Assembly (NCBI GenBank): GCA_963697975.1
Contig: OY969111.1
Coordinates: 1,364,001 to 1,428,000 of the forward strand
Length of the DNA: 64,000 nt
Direction of reading: 5' to 3'
DNA from: QHXM01 sp963697975
Lineage (GTDB): Bacteria; Acidobacteriota; Blastocatellia; Pyrinomonadales; Pyrinomonadaceae
The notes under the pieces were generated by a model, which was not told the origin of the DNA, ran no database searches, and worked only from the letters and a program-made list of their open reading frames with translations. Position numbers and translations under genes: made by a program. Positions 27,610 to 35,835 of this stretch are shown piece by piece. Numbering within the stretch: the stretch's first letter is position 1; each line of letters begins with the position of its first letter.

Positions 27610-28201
27610 CCCTTATGACTACGTCGTCGGGCGTGTTTTCTTTGCCGTCTGCTCCGTCTGAGCGGAGGATGAAGGACGTTTGCGTGCCTTCGTAGAAGTA
27701 GGGCTTGTGCCAGGGGTCTAGGCGAATCACGCGCGCGAGGTAACGCGGATTGAGATGGTCGACGAGCGTGCCCTCGCCCTTTGCCGCAACGTAAAAGCCG
27801 CGCTCGCGCCGGAAGGCTTCCAGGGCGGTAGCCAATGTCTCAAGCTCAGCCCGCGCCCGTTCAGTCTTTTCTCCATTGACGGCGCGCACCAGCATGTCTA
27901 CGTCTTCCCAGCGATTATCGCCCGTCCTGATCTCCGCCACGCGCCATTTCCCATCCTCACCTTTGACGAAGCGAAACGCCGTCTCGACCTGCGCCACGAC
28001 CGTCGCCGACGAACCCAGCATTGAGACCTCTCTGACACGCACCGCGTCCGAAGGCAGCTTGATGCCCGCCAGATTCGCAATTATTTTGCGCGCCTGATTC
28101 GGACTCAAATCATCCGCTGCCTGTCCGTAAGCGAGAGCCAACAGGAGGCAGATTACCGTCATACCAAAGACGGCAGCCGTGCTTTGCATTCGTTTGTTCA
28201 T
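27572..28201 (-). CDS. Secreted protein with a type II secretion GspG-like C-terminus
   Basis: A 209-residue protein. Signal or anchor segment about 13-28 (GMTVICLLLALAYGQAAD). The C-terminal half reads like the globular part of major pseudopilin GspG: a helix (LATALEAFRRERGFYV), then LDPWHKPYFYEG and ILRSDGADGKENTPDDVV, matching the calcium-site region. A canonical pilin N-methylation site is missing, so it is a pseudopilin-like fold on a different N-terminus. The last 13 residues (RDEGGGMRDEKKR) are encoded by a hairpin-repeat arm and are probably not functional. Confidence 0.7.
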   Translation of the reverse strand: MNKRMQSTAAVFGMTVICLLLALAYGQAADDLSPNQARKIIANLAGIKLPSDAVRVREVSMLGSSATVVAQVETAFRFVKGEDGKWRVAEIRTGDNRWEDVDMLVRAVNGEKTERARAELETLATALEAFRRERGFYVAAKGEGTLVDHLNPRYLARVIRLDPWHKPYFYEGTQTSFILRSDGADGKENTPDDVVIRDEGGGMRDEKKR

Positions 28202-28285
28202 CGCCTGAATCCTTAATAAATGGGCTATTGAATTGAGAGGTATCTTATCGAGCTATCTGGCGCAACGTGATTGTTCGGTGCGAAG

Positions 28286-28609
28286 CTACCTGAGACGCGG
28301 CATTCTTTGCTTCCACCACAATCCTACATATAGCAGCAGTGAATACAGAATGAAATTTGCAGCTAATAAATAGAGCCAAAATTCGATGCCGGGGAAATCG
28401 TAAAATGAATCTGAATACGCAGGTGGAGGAAAGAGATATTCGTGAATATAGGCAGGCCAGGCAATGGGCATTACGATCCATATACCAAACCACGACAGGG
28501 TGCTGGGGGAAACCTTCTCCAGAATCATTAGGAGAAAATAATACGAGATGGGAACTAACGCTCCGCCAGCAAGCGCGTAAATCAATCTTTTTTTAATGTC
28601 CGGTTTCAT
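28286..28609 (-). CDS. Small membrane protein of unknown function
   Basis: A 107-residue protein, ATG 28609. Three hydrophobic segments at about 9-28, 39-57 and 77-96 (IEFWLYLLAANFILYSLLLY). No family recognised. Base composition is more AT-rich than neighbouring genes, a possible sign of transfer or low constraint. It lies between the GspG-like gene and a response regulator, all on the minus strand. Confidence 0.55.
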   Translation of the reverse strand: MKPDIKKRLIYALAGGALVPISYYFLLMILEKVSPSTLSWFGIWIVMPIAWPAYIHEYLFPPPAYSDSFYDFPGIEFWLYLLAANFILYSLLLYVGLWWKQRMPRLR

Positions 28610-28639
28610 AGAGCCACCGAGCCTGACAGCGCCGATGTT

Positions 28640-29047
28640 TTACGATCCGCTCTTGGCGATCAGCATCCGCAGCATGATTTGCAGTTGCGCGGTGGTGAAG
28701 GGCTTGGGCAGAAAGACGACTGCTCCGGCGGAGAAGCTATCGGAAGAGAGCTTCGGGTTCTGCTCGGCGGTCATCATCATCACGGGAATCTTCATCAGCC
28801 GCTTCTCCGTCTTCATATAACGGACAAGCTCCGGCCCCTGTATGTGCGGCATCACCACATCGAAGATGCCCGCCACGAAATCGGAATCCGATTGCAGGAG
28901 CTTATACGCCTCGCGCCCATCGCGCGCAGGCACGACCGTGTAACCTTCCTTTTCGACGATAGCAGTCACGAGCCGCAGGATTGCCGGGTCGTCGTCAGCT
29001 ACTAAGATGCGAGGGAGAGATTGAGGATTTTCGGTGGGATCGTTCAC
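28640..29047 (-). CDS. Single-domain response regulator
   Basis: A 135-residue protein, receiver only: ILVADDDPAILRLV, phosphoacceptor D63 (IFDVVMPHIQG), conserved Thr/Ala region MMTAEQ, and lysine in FLPKPF. No output domain, so it acts by protein contact, as in chemotaxis-type or phosphorelay regulators. It lies 18 nt downstream of pdxA on the same strand. Confidence 0.9.
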   Translation of the reverse strand: MNDPTENPQSLPRILVADDDPAILRLVTAIVEKEGYTVVPARDGREAYKLLQSDSDFVAGIFDVVMPHIQGPELVRYMKTEKRLMKIPVMMMTAEQNPKLSSDSFSAGAVVFLPKPFTTAQLQIMLRMLIAKSGS

Positions 29048-29065
29048 ATCTTTACTCCTGAGTTT

Positions 29066-30136
29066 TTAAGCCTCTACGGTTCTGTCTGACTCATCCGCCA
29101 GCGACGACAACTCTGCCGCCAGCATAATCGCGGCCACCATACTCGAATGTTCCGCGAGTCCTTTACCCGCGATGTCAAACGCTGTGCCGTGATCCACAGA
29201 GGTGCGGATGAAAGGCAAGCCCAATGTCACGTTGACCGCCTCGCCAAACGACAAACATTTGACGGGGATCATGGCCTGGTCATGATAACACGCCACGACC
29301 GCATCAAACTCGCCGCGCGAGGCACGCAGAAAAACCGTGTCCGCCGAATATGGCCCACGCACATCCATTCCGTCGCGTCCCTGACAGGCTTCAACTGCCG
29401 GAACAATCTCCGAAGCTTCTTCAACGCCGAAAAGTCCGCCTTCCGCACCATGCGGGTTCAGAGCAGCGATGGCGATGCGCGGACGCTCGATTCCCCAGCG
29501 CCTCAATTCACGATGCGTCAGGCTGGTGATACGAATGATGCGGTCGCGCTCGACCATCCTGATCGCTTCCGCGAGCGGAACGTGCGTTGACAAGAGCACG
29601 ATGCGAAGATTAGAGGCGACGAAAGCCATCGCATACTCTTCCGTGCTGGTCAGATGCGCGAGAAATTCCGTGTGCCCCGGAAAACTGTACCCGCCCAGAA
29701 AGAGAGCGCGCTTATTTATAGGCGCGGTCGCAATCGCGTCCACGCTCCCGGCGGCGCACAACCTCACGGCAGCCTCTATGTAAGCGGCAGCGGCCTTGCC
29801 TGCCGTGCCCGATTCTATCCCCGGCTCGACGTGGCCGCTGACGTTATCCAGATGGAAGATGACAGGCTCGCTCGGTTGATCTGGCAGCCGCTCGTCATAG
29901 CGCACGATGTCATAGCCACATTGCAGATCGAGCGTGCGCGCGGTGTGCGCCAGAAGTTGCGCGTCGCCGATGATGACGGGAACGCAAACGCGCCGGACTT
30001 CTTCTTCAGCGACCGCCTTGAGGACGACTTCAGGGCCGATGCCTGCGGGGTCGCCCATCGTAATGCCGATGCGCGGCAACCAGGACTTCCGGCGCGGGCT
30101 GGCGGCGTGAGATGAATTATGCAACGTCTCTGTCAT
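29066..30136 (-). CDS. pdxA: 4-hydroxythreonine-4-phosphate dehydrogenase
   Basis: A 356-residue protein. Motifs: ITMGDPAGIGPEVVLKA (N-terminus), PINKRALFLGGYSFPGHTEFLA, AALNPHGAEGGLFG and YHDQAMIPVKCLSF followed by VNVTLGLPFIRTSVDHGTAFD, with the metal-binding histidines. It oxidises 4-phosphohydroxy-L-threonine in the DXP-dependent vitamin B6 route. The N-terminal 18 residues are extra; the true start may be slightly later. Followed by a response regulator. Confidence 0.95.
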   Translation of the reverse strand: MTETLHNSSHAASPRRKSWLPRIGITMGDPAGIGPEVVLKAVAEEEVRRVCVPVIIGDAQLLAHTARTLDLQCGYDIVRYDERLPDQPSEPVIFHLDNVSGHVEPGIESGTAGKAAAAYIEAAVRLCAAGSVDAIATAPINKRALFLGGYSFPGHTEFLAHLTSTEEYAMAFVASNLRIVLLSTHVPLAEAIRMVERDRIIRITSLTHRELRRWGIERPRIAIAALNPHGAEGGLFGVEEASEIVPAVEACQGRDGMDVRGPYSADTVFLRASRGEFDAVVACYHDQAMIPVKCLSFGEAVNVTLGLPFIRTSVDHGTAFDIAGKGLAEHSSMVAAIMLAAELSSLADESDRTVEA

Positions 30137-30220
30137 AACCGGACGCGACGGATGAGGAGGGCGCGGAATATCAGCCGGGACGGATGATGGCCTGCAATTG
30201 ACATGAAACGCGCCATGCGC

Positions 30221-30625
30221 TCATTCAGCCTCGCGCTCGTCGGCCTTGTACATGTATTTGATGTGGTGCTTGAGCAGGAGCAGATTCGGCGCGGACTTGC
30301 GGTTGACCTTCAGCGCGGCCTTGTCATACCACTCGATAGTCCCTTCGATCTCCTCGCCATCCAGCAACACGATGACCATTTGTGTATGCGCGTCAATCTG
30401 CTTCTTGTAGTAGAAGATTTCCGCGTTGGTTTCCATCGGAGGGGGAACGCGTTTACGCACCTGCACGGCAGGCGTAGATGTTTGCGCGGGGCGCTGCGGG
30501 GCGTGCCCGCCACTATCACCTGAGCGCGGAGCGCCGCCGTTATTGACGCGCGCTCTCTGCGGCGGCACTTCCCGCTCCTTGTTTTTCACTTCTGCTAATG
30601 TTGTTCGTATGAGTTTGCGGTTCAC
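30221..30625 (-). CDS. Hfq-like (Sm-fold) RNA-binding protein with N-terminal extension
   Basis: About 134 residues. The C-terminal part (about 68-128) has the two Sm motifs of Hfq: VIVLLDGEEIEGTIEWYDK (Sm1) and LLLLKHHIKYMYK (Sm2, in place of Hfq's YKHAI). The N-terminal 65 residues are basic and disordered. Hfq hexamers bind sRNA and mRNA. This copy is divergent, with an extension that canonical Hfq lacks. Start GTG 30625 is the best guess (GGAGG lies 14 nt upstream); an internal ATG at 30436 would give the Sm domain alone. Confidence 0.7.
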   Translation of the reverse strand: MNRKLIRTTLAEVKNKEREVPPQRARVNNGGAPRSGDSGGHAPQRPAQTSTPAVQVRKRVPPPMETNAEIFYYKKQIDAHTQMVIVLLDGEEIEGTIEWYDKAALKVNRKSAPNLLLLKHHIKYMYKADEREAE

Positions 30626-30928
30626 TGTGACTTTCCAACCTCCACCGTTTAAGGGGAAATGAGATATGAGAATCCGCGCCCCACATCCGATGTGCTCGGT
30701 GCGTCTGGACGGCGCGAACAATCAATTACAACTCTCGCAGACTGCGGCCAATCAAGGAGAGATGTAGAAATTTACCCGAATAGAATTTCCTTCAAGGAAT
30801 TGCCGACATACTACACTAAAGAAGTAAAAAGGTAAAAGGCAAACTGTTCGTAAATCGTAAATCGTGAATCGTAAATGGAAAGAGTGTTCCTTCCATTTAC
30901 GATTCACGATTTACGATTTACCAGCTTT
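30626..30928. repeat. Spacer with heptamer hairpin, GTAAATC family
   Basis: Arms 30850-30880 and 30891-30921 are exact complements; the arm sequence is nearly the same as that at 5843-5873, 25 kb away. It starts 8 nt after the ftsZ stop on the minus strand and so closes the dcw cluster. The rest of the spacer (30626-30849) holds the likely promoter of the Hfq-like gene and no gene. Confidence 0.88.
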
Positions 30929-32083
30929 TCAGTCTGCTTTCTTGCGGATGAAGGTCGGCACGTCCAAGTCGTCCGTGCGATTCGGATTGACGATTGGGCG
31001 TTGCGTATCGTCGCCGGGGGTGCGCGTGTAGCGAGGCGGAGTCGAGTGCGCGCCCGCGCCTGCGGCTATCTTGCCGGAGTCCGCCGATTCCTTGTCGAAG
31101 CCTGTGGCGATGACCGTAATCTTCATCTCGTCGCGCATCGTTTCGTCAATCACCGCGCCGAAGATGATGTTGGCGTCAGGGTCTGCCGCTTCACGGATGA
31201 TCGAAGATGCTTCGTTGACTTCATAGAGCGTCAGGTCAGGCCCGCCCGTAATGTTGATGAGCACTCCCTTAGCGCCTTCGATGGTCGCTTCTTCCAGCAG
31301 CGGCGAAGAGATGGCCTGCTGCGTGGCTTCCATCGCGCGATGCTCACCGCTGGCGCGGCCTGCTCCCATCAGAGCCAGACCCATGCCTGCCATAATTGAT
31401 TTCACGTCGGCGAAATCAAGATTGATGAGGCCGGGCACGGTAATCAAATCCGAGATGCCCTGCACGGCCTGACGCAACACATCGTCTGCGACCTTGAACG
31501 AGTCTGCGAGCGACACGCCGCGCTCCACCGTGTGCAGCAGGCGCTCGTTCGGAATCGTGATGACGGTATCAACGCACTCGCGCAGTTCCCGCAATCCCTC
31601 ATCGGCCTGAAGCATCCGGCGGCGACCTTCAAAATGAAAAGGCTTGGTCACGACCGCCACCGTCAACGCGTTCAACTCCGTCGCCAAACTCGCGATGATC
31701 GGAGCCGCGCCCGTGCCCGTGCCGCCGCCTAGACCTGTCGTCACGAAGACCATGTCTGCGCCTTCCAGCACTTCGATGATCTTCTCCGTATCTTCAAGCG
31801 CGGCGTTGCGCCCGATGCCGGGGTCTGCGCCTGCGCCCAGGCCCTTGGTAAGCTTGCCGCCGAGTTGAATCTTGATTGGCGCGCATGAGCGTTTCAAAGC
31901 TTGTAGGTCTGTGTTGGCAACCAGAAACTCGATGCCCTCGATGCCTGCTTCGATCATGCGGTTGACGGCATTGCCGCCGCCGCCGCCCACGCCGATTACT
32001 TTAATGCGCGCGCCAGTGATCGGTGGGTCGTCGTCTATGAAAATATTAATGCCGTTGCCCGGTTGGCGGTCCGGTGTCATCAT
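30929..32083 (-). CDS. ftsZ: Cell division protein FtsZ
   Basis: About 384 residues; start ATG 32083 follows GAGAGAGG. The tubulin signature GGGTGTGAAP, the T7-like loop (NLDFADVKSIM) and an N-terminal IKVIGVGGGGGNAVNRMI nucleotide motif are all present. The C-terminal tail ends in DDLDVPTFIRKK, the conserved peptide that binds FtsA and other partners. Last gene of the dcw cluster. Confidence 0.97.
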   Translation of the reverse strand: MMTPDRQPGNGINIFIDDDPPITGARIKVIGVGGGGGNAVNRMIEAGIEGIEFLVANTDLQALKRSCAPIKIQLGGKLTKGLGAGADPGIGRNAALEDTEKIIEVLEGADMVFVTTGLGGGTGTGAAPIIASLATELNALTVAVVTKPFHFEGRRRMLQADEGLRELRECVDTVITIPNERLLHTVERGVSLADSFKVADDVLRQAVQGISDLITVPGLINLDFADVKSIMAGMGLALMGAGRASGEHRAMEATQQAISSPLLEEATIEGAKGVLINITGGPDLTLYEVNEASSIIREAADPDANIIFGAVIDETMRDEMKITVIATGFDKESADSGKIAAGAGAHSTPPRYTRTPGDDTQRPIVNPNRTDDLDVPTFIRKKAD

Positions 32084-32225
32084 TCGCGTTCCTCTCTCTC
32101 GGCAGCCCTCTTGGTGAGGCTTCCGAAGCACGTAGTGCGGTTATATTGGGCTGTGCGCGCCGGGGGCAACTAAATATTGCGGACTACATCTTGTGCCGGC
32201 TGGCGCGGCAGCATACAACAACTTG

Positions 32226-33488
32226 TCAGAAAATGCCACTAAAACGATGGCGAAACTTTGAAACAAAATGGGTCAGGCGGCCTGTCGAACCACGCTTGAC
32301 TACTCCGTTGCGGGCATCTGCCGTTTGCGCGCGTTGCGTCACCAGAGACAAACCCGCAGCAGCAGCCCAGACGGGGCTTTGAATATCTTCTATGAGGCCG
32401 CCGAAACGGTCTCTTTCCGGGTAGCCGAGGCGCACCGGAGCATCAAAAACCTGCTCGGCGATTTCAGGCATCCCGCTCAAAAGCGAGCCTCCGCCCGTCA
32501 GCACCACACCGCTCGACAACTGGCGCTCCCACCCTGACTCTCTAATCTCGTCGGCGACCTGCATCAACACTTCTTCGGCGCGCGGCTGCAAGATATCGCA
32601 GAGAATCTGCCGCGAGAGTTGACGGGGGGCGCGTCCTCCGACCGAAGGCACTTCTACAAGTTCGCCGCGCTCCATTTCATTCAGGGAAGCGCTGTAAGCG
32701 CTGCCGACGGTGCGCTTGATCTTCTCTGCTTCTGGAATCGGCGTCCGCAAGCCAAAGGCTATGTCGTTGGTAAAGTGCGAGCCGCCGAGCGCAAAGACAG
32801 CCGTGTGCTGCACCGCGCCGCGTTGATAAATGACCAGACCCGTAGTCTCCGCCCCGATGTCCACGAGCGCCGCTCCAAACTCTTTATCATCCTCTGTCAA
32901 AGAGGCTTCGGCAGCCGCCAGTTGTTCGAGCACCATGTCGGCGACCACCAACCCTGAACGATTGACGGCGTTGATGGCATTCTGCCGCGCCGTCACAGGA
33001 CTCGTCACCACATGAACTTTGACGGCGAGCCGCGCGCCGATCATCCCGACGGGATCGTTGATTCCATCCTGATCGTCAACGATGAACTCCTGCGGCAAGC
33101 GGTCGACAATCTCGCGCCCGGCGGGAAGCGGCATCGCGCAGGCCGAATCAATCGCGCGGCGCACATCGTCGTTCGTAATCTCGCGGTCGCGTCCAGAGAC
33201 GGCGACAATCGCCTGACCGTTAAAGCCCGTGATGTGTGAACCGGCGAGATTGATCGTGACCTCTTCGGCATCCAGCCCGCTCATACGTTCGGCGTCTTCC
33301 ACCGCGCGCTTGATGGCCTCAACAGCGGCGTCCGGGTTGACGATGACACCTTTACGAAGCCCGCGCGCCTCTGCTTCGCCGATGCCGACGATGTCTAAGA
33401 GTCCGCCATCGCTCGGCTCGCCAACGATACAAGTCACCTTGCTTGTGCCGATGTCGAGGCCGACTGTATGTGCCGCGCGTTTAGCCAT
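32226..33488 (-). CDS. ftsA: Cell division protein FtsA
   Basis: A 420-residue actin-like ATPase: VGLDIGTSKVTCIVGE at the start, the 1C (SHS2) region with ITGFNGQAIVAVSGRD, phosphate-2 motif LVDIGAETTGLVIY and the adenosine motif VVLTGGGSLLSGMPEIA. The C-terminus (RLTHFVSKFRHRFSGIF) is an amphipathic membrane-targeting helix. It anchors FtsZ to the membrane. Upstream of ftsZ as usual. Confidence 0.97.
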   Translation of the reverse strand: MAKRAAHTVGLDIGTSKVTCIVGEPSDGGLLDIVGIGEAEARGLRKGVIVNPDAAVEAIKRAVEDAERMSGLDAEEVTINLAGSHITGFNGQAIVAVSGRDREITNDDVRRAIDSACAMPLPAGREIVDRLPQEFIVDDQDGINDPVGMIGARLAVKVHVVTSPVTARQNAINAVNRSGLVVADMVLEQLAAAEASLTEDDKEFGAALVDIGAETTGLVIYQRGAVQHTAVFALGGSHFTNDIAFGLRTPIPEAEKIKRTVGSAYSASLNEMERGELVEVPSVGGRAPRQLSRQILCDILQPRAEEVLMQVADEIRESGWERQLSSGVVLTGGGSLLSGMPEIAEQVFDAPVRLGYPERDRFGGLIEDIQSPVWAAAAGLSLVTQRAQTADARNGVVKRGSTGRLTHFVSKFRHRFSGIF

Positions 33489-33567
33489 AAATTCCTTTGG
33501 TGGTCGGGACTCAGAAGTCTGTTAAGGCTTTTACTGGCCCCCGACCTCCGACCCCTGTCTCCCGCTT

Positions 33568-34719
33568 TTAACCTACCCGGCGCGGGCGGCCTTCTGCCCG
33601 CACTTCACGAGAGGCTTTGTCCTTCTTATCCTTCTCCCGCTTATCCTGATCTTTCCGGGCCTGCTCTTTCCTGCGCCCTCGCTCGTCTTCTGAACGTGCG
33701 ACTTTCTCCTTCGCTTTTCGGTTCTCGCTGGGCGGCTTGACCTCGGTGCGCGTTTTGCCCTTGGCGCTCTCGATTTCCGGCCCGCTTGAATCATTGCTGG
33801 CCAGATGTAACTTGAAAGCCTCCGGGTCAACGCCGATTGACATGCGGTCTTCGCCTTTTTCGATTCCCTGCGCGATATTGATGTACTGGATGAAGGGATA
33901 AATCTCCGTGTTGCGCCGCTCGTCTAATTTGGCCAGAGCAAATTCGAGACGGTTGCCAAAATCTTCTCCGCCCAGTTGAATCTCGACTTGAGCATCATTG
34001 CCCGTCAACTGCGCTCGCACATCGCGCAAGTCGTTGAAGTTGACTTCGCTGACGCGATGGCTGATGCCTTTGGCCTCTAGGTCTCGCGTCATCAACAGAA
34101 ACTTCTGAACGCGCTCGCGGTTTTGCTGCGGCGCAATTTCAGTCTCTTTTTCATCCCAGCCGCGCATGAAAATCTGGTCGGCGGGCGAAGCCGCTCCAAG
34201 CGTGGCCGCATCCTCGTCCACCCAGACAAAGTTTCCGGCATTCGTTCTCACCACAGCGCGTGGCTGGCGTTCTATGACGCGCACGCGCAACCCATCCGGC
34301 AGAATGCGCGAGACGACCGCTTCTCTGACCCAGCCGAGCTTCTTCAACTCCCGGCTGATGGCGTCAAGATCAGCGTTCCAGACGCCGGTCTGTGCCGTAC
34401 CCTTGAGCACAATGGCCTTGATCTCGTCTGAGGAAACGCGCGACGTGCCGCTCACGTCCACGTTGCGCGCTTGAAAGAAAGAGGCCGAAGCCGCCGCGCG
34501 GTAGCCCGTGAAGAGAAGAACGCCGATAATCACGGCCAGCGTGATTTTTCCGGCCAGCGGCAGGTAAGCGAGACCTTTGCGCCAGCCCTTTGTTTTTGCG
34601 CGCGAGGCAGACGCGCCCCCACGCTCACGCCGCGTAGGCCGCTGCGGAATCTCCCCCGCACGCCCCTTGCCGCTGGCCGCGCTTCGCCCTGCTCTCGGTG
34701 TGATGACCTGCTCTTTCAT
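33568..34719 (-). CDS. ftsQ: Cell division protein FtsQ/DivIB with a basic C-terminal tail
   Basis: A 383-residue protein. Basic N-terminal 50 residues, membrane helix about 56-72 (ITLAVIIGVLLFTGYRAA), POTRA domain starting FQARNVDVSGTSRVSSDEI, then the FtsQ beta domain (LRVRVIERQPRAVVRT). Residues from about 310 on are a Lys/Arg/Glu-rich extension not present in typical FtsQ. It recruits FtsB/FtsL to the septum. Its ATG overlaps the murB stop by 4 nt. Confidence 0.9.
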   Translation of the reverse strand: MKEQVITPRAGRSAASGKGRAGEIPQRPTRRERGGASASRAKTKGWRKGLAYLPLAGKITLAVIIGVLLFTGYRAAASASFFQARNVDVSGTSRVSSDEIKAIVLKGTAQTGVWNADLDAISRELKKLGWVREAVVSRILPDGLRVRVIERQPRAVVRTNAGNFVWVDEDAATLGAASPADQIFMRGWDEKETEIAPQQNRERVQKFLLMTRDLEAKGISHRVSEVNFNDLRDVRAQLTGNDAQVEIQLGGEDFGNRLEFALAKLDERRNTEIYPFIQYINIAQGIEKGEDRMSIGVDPEAFKLHLASNDSSGPEIESAKGKTRTEVKPPSENRKAKEKVARSEDERGRRKEQARKDQDKREKDKKDKASREVRAEGRPRRVG

Positions 34720-35774
34720 AAGTCTTTCGAGTCGGATGAGTCTATCGAGTTTGTCGAGTCGTTAGAGCTTTGAGTCCCGGCAGTCTCATTAACAGCAGAC
34801 TCGATAGACTCGCCGGACTTTTGACTCTCCGCTCGCCACAGTTCGACTTCGTACTCCAGTTCGATTCCCTTCTCGCGTCTGAAACGCTCACGGATTTCTT
34901 CGGCCAGCGCGAGCGCGTCTGAGGCCTTCGCGTTTTCGCCATCCGTCACGATGAAGTTGGCGTGAACGGGAGAGACGATTGCGCCGCCGCGCCGCTCTCC
35001 CTTCATGCCCATCTCGTCAATCATCTTGCCCGTACCAATGACGCTTCCCGGCGGATTCTTGAAGAAGCATCCGGCGCTTCGTGCGCCATGCGGCTGCGTT
35101 GCTAAGCGCTTGTTCTTCGCTTCCAGCATCCGCGCTCCAATCTTCTCAGGGTCGTCGCGTTGCAAAATCAGGGTCGCACCCAACAACAACTCGCCTTCAC
35201 GAAAAGATGTGTGACGGTAATCCCACTTGACCTCATGGCCGGGAACTTCAACGACGCGCCCTTCGCGGGCCACGCGCACAATCTCCGTCACGTTTCCAAT
35301 CTCGTGGCCGTAAGCGCCCGCGTTCATCCAGAGCGCACCGCCGACAGTTCCGGGGATACCGCCCAAGCCCTCTATGCCGGATAATCCGCGACGGCCAGTG
35401 TCAATGCACAGTCGCGGCAGAGAGTAGCCAGCGCTCACCGAAACACGCTCGCCGTCGAAACGCGCCTCGCCTTTCAATTCCTTCAAGCTCACGACGACGT
35501 AGTGGTGATCCGCATCGTCTGCCAGCACGTTGCTACCGGAGCCGAGCGCACGCCACGCTATCCCTGCCTGTTCCAGTTCAAAGACGACCGTCGCCGCCTG
35601 TTCTTCCGTCACAGGCGAGATGACCCAATCAATCGCCCCGCCAACGCGCAAACTGGTCAACTCCGCGAAGCGTCGCCCTCGTTCAGCGCGCACGCCAAGC
35701 CGCGCCGCGATCTCTTCAATCGCCGCGTCGCGCTCAGGCAAGGTCAATTCTTTTTTCACTTCGTCAACTACCAT
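34716..35774 (-). CDS. murB: UDP-N-acetylenolpyruvoylglucosamine reductase
   Basis: About 352 residues from ATG 35774. FAD-binding and catalytic motifs are present: TSLRVGGAIDWVISPVTEE, RALGSGSNVLADD, GGIPGTVGGALWMNAGAYG, and RSAGCFFKNPPG with the active-site region. It makes UDP-MurNAc. The last 35 residues are Ser/Asp/Asn-rich and come from GAGTC/GACTC repeat DNA, so the tail is probably repeat-derived. An alternative TTG start at 35834 is less likely. Confidence 0.93.
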   Translation of the reverse strand: MVVDEVKKELTLPERDAAIEEIAARLGVRAERGRRFAELTSLRVGGAIDWVISPVTEEQAATVVFELEQAGIAWRALGSGSNVLADDADHHYVVVSLKELKGEARFDGERVSVSAGYSLPRLCIDTGRRGLSGIEGLGGIPGTVGGALWMNAGAYGHEIGNVTEIVRVAREGRVVEVPGHEVKWDYRHTSFREGELLLGATLILQRDDPEKIGARMLEAKNKRLATQPHGARSAGCFFKNPPGSVIGTGKMIDEMGMKGERRGGAIVSPVHANFIVTDGENAKASDALALAEEIRERFRREKGIELEYEVELWRAESQKSGESIESAVNETAGTQSSNDSTNSIDSSDSKDL

Positions 35775-35835
35775 TACACCCGTCGTGCCGTCACCTAACG
35801 TTCGTTTCAAACTGAAACTCGTCTGGATTCTCAAT

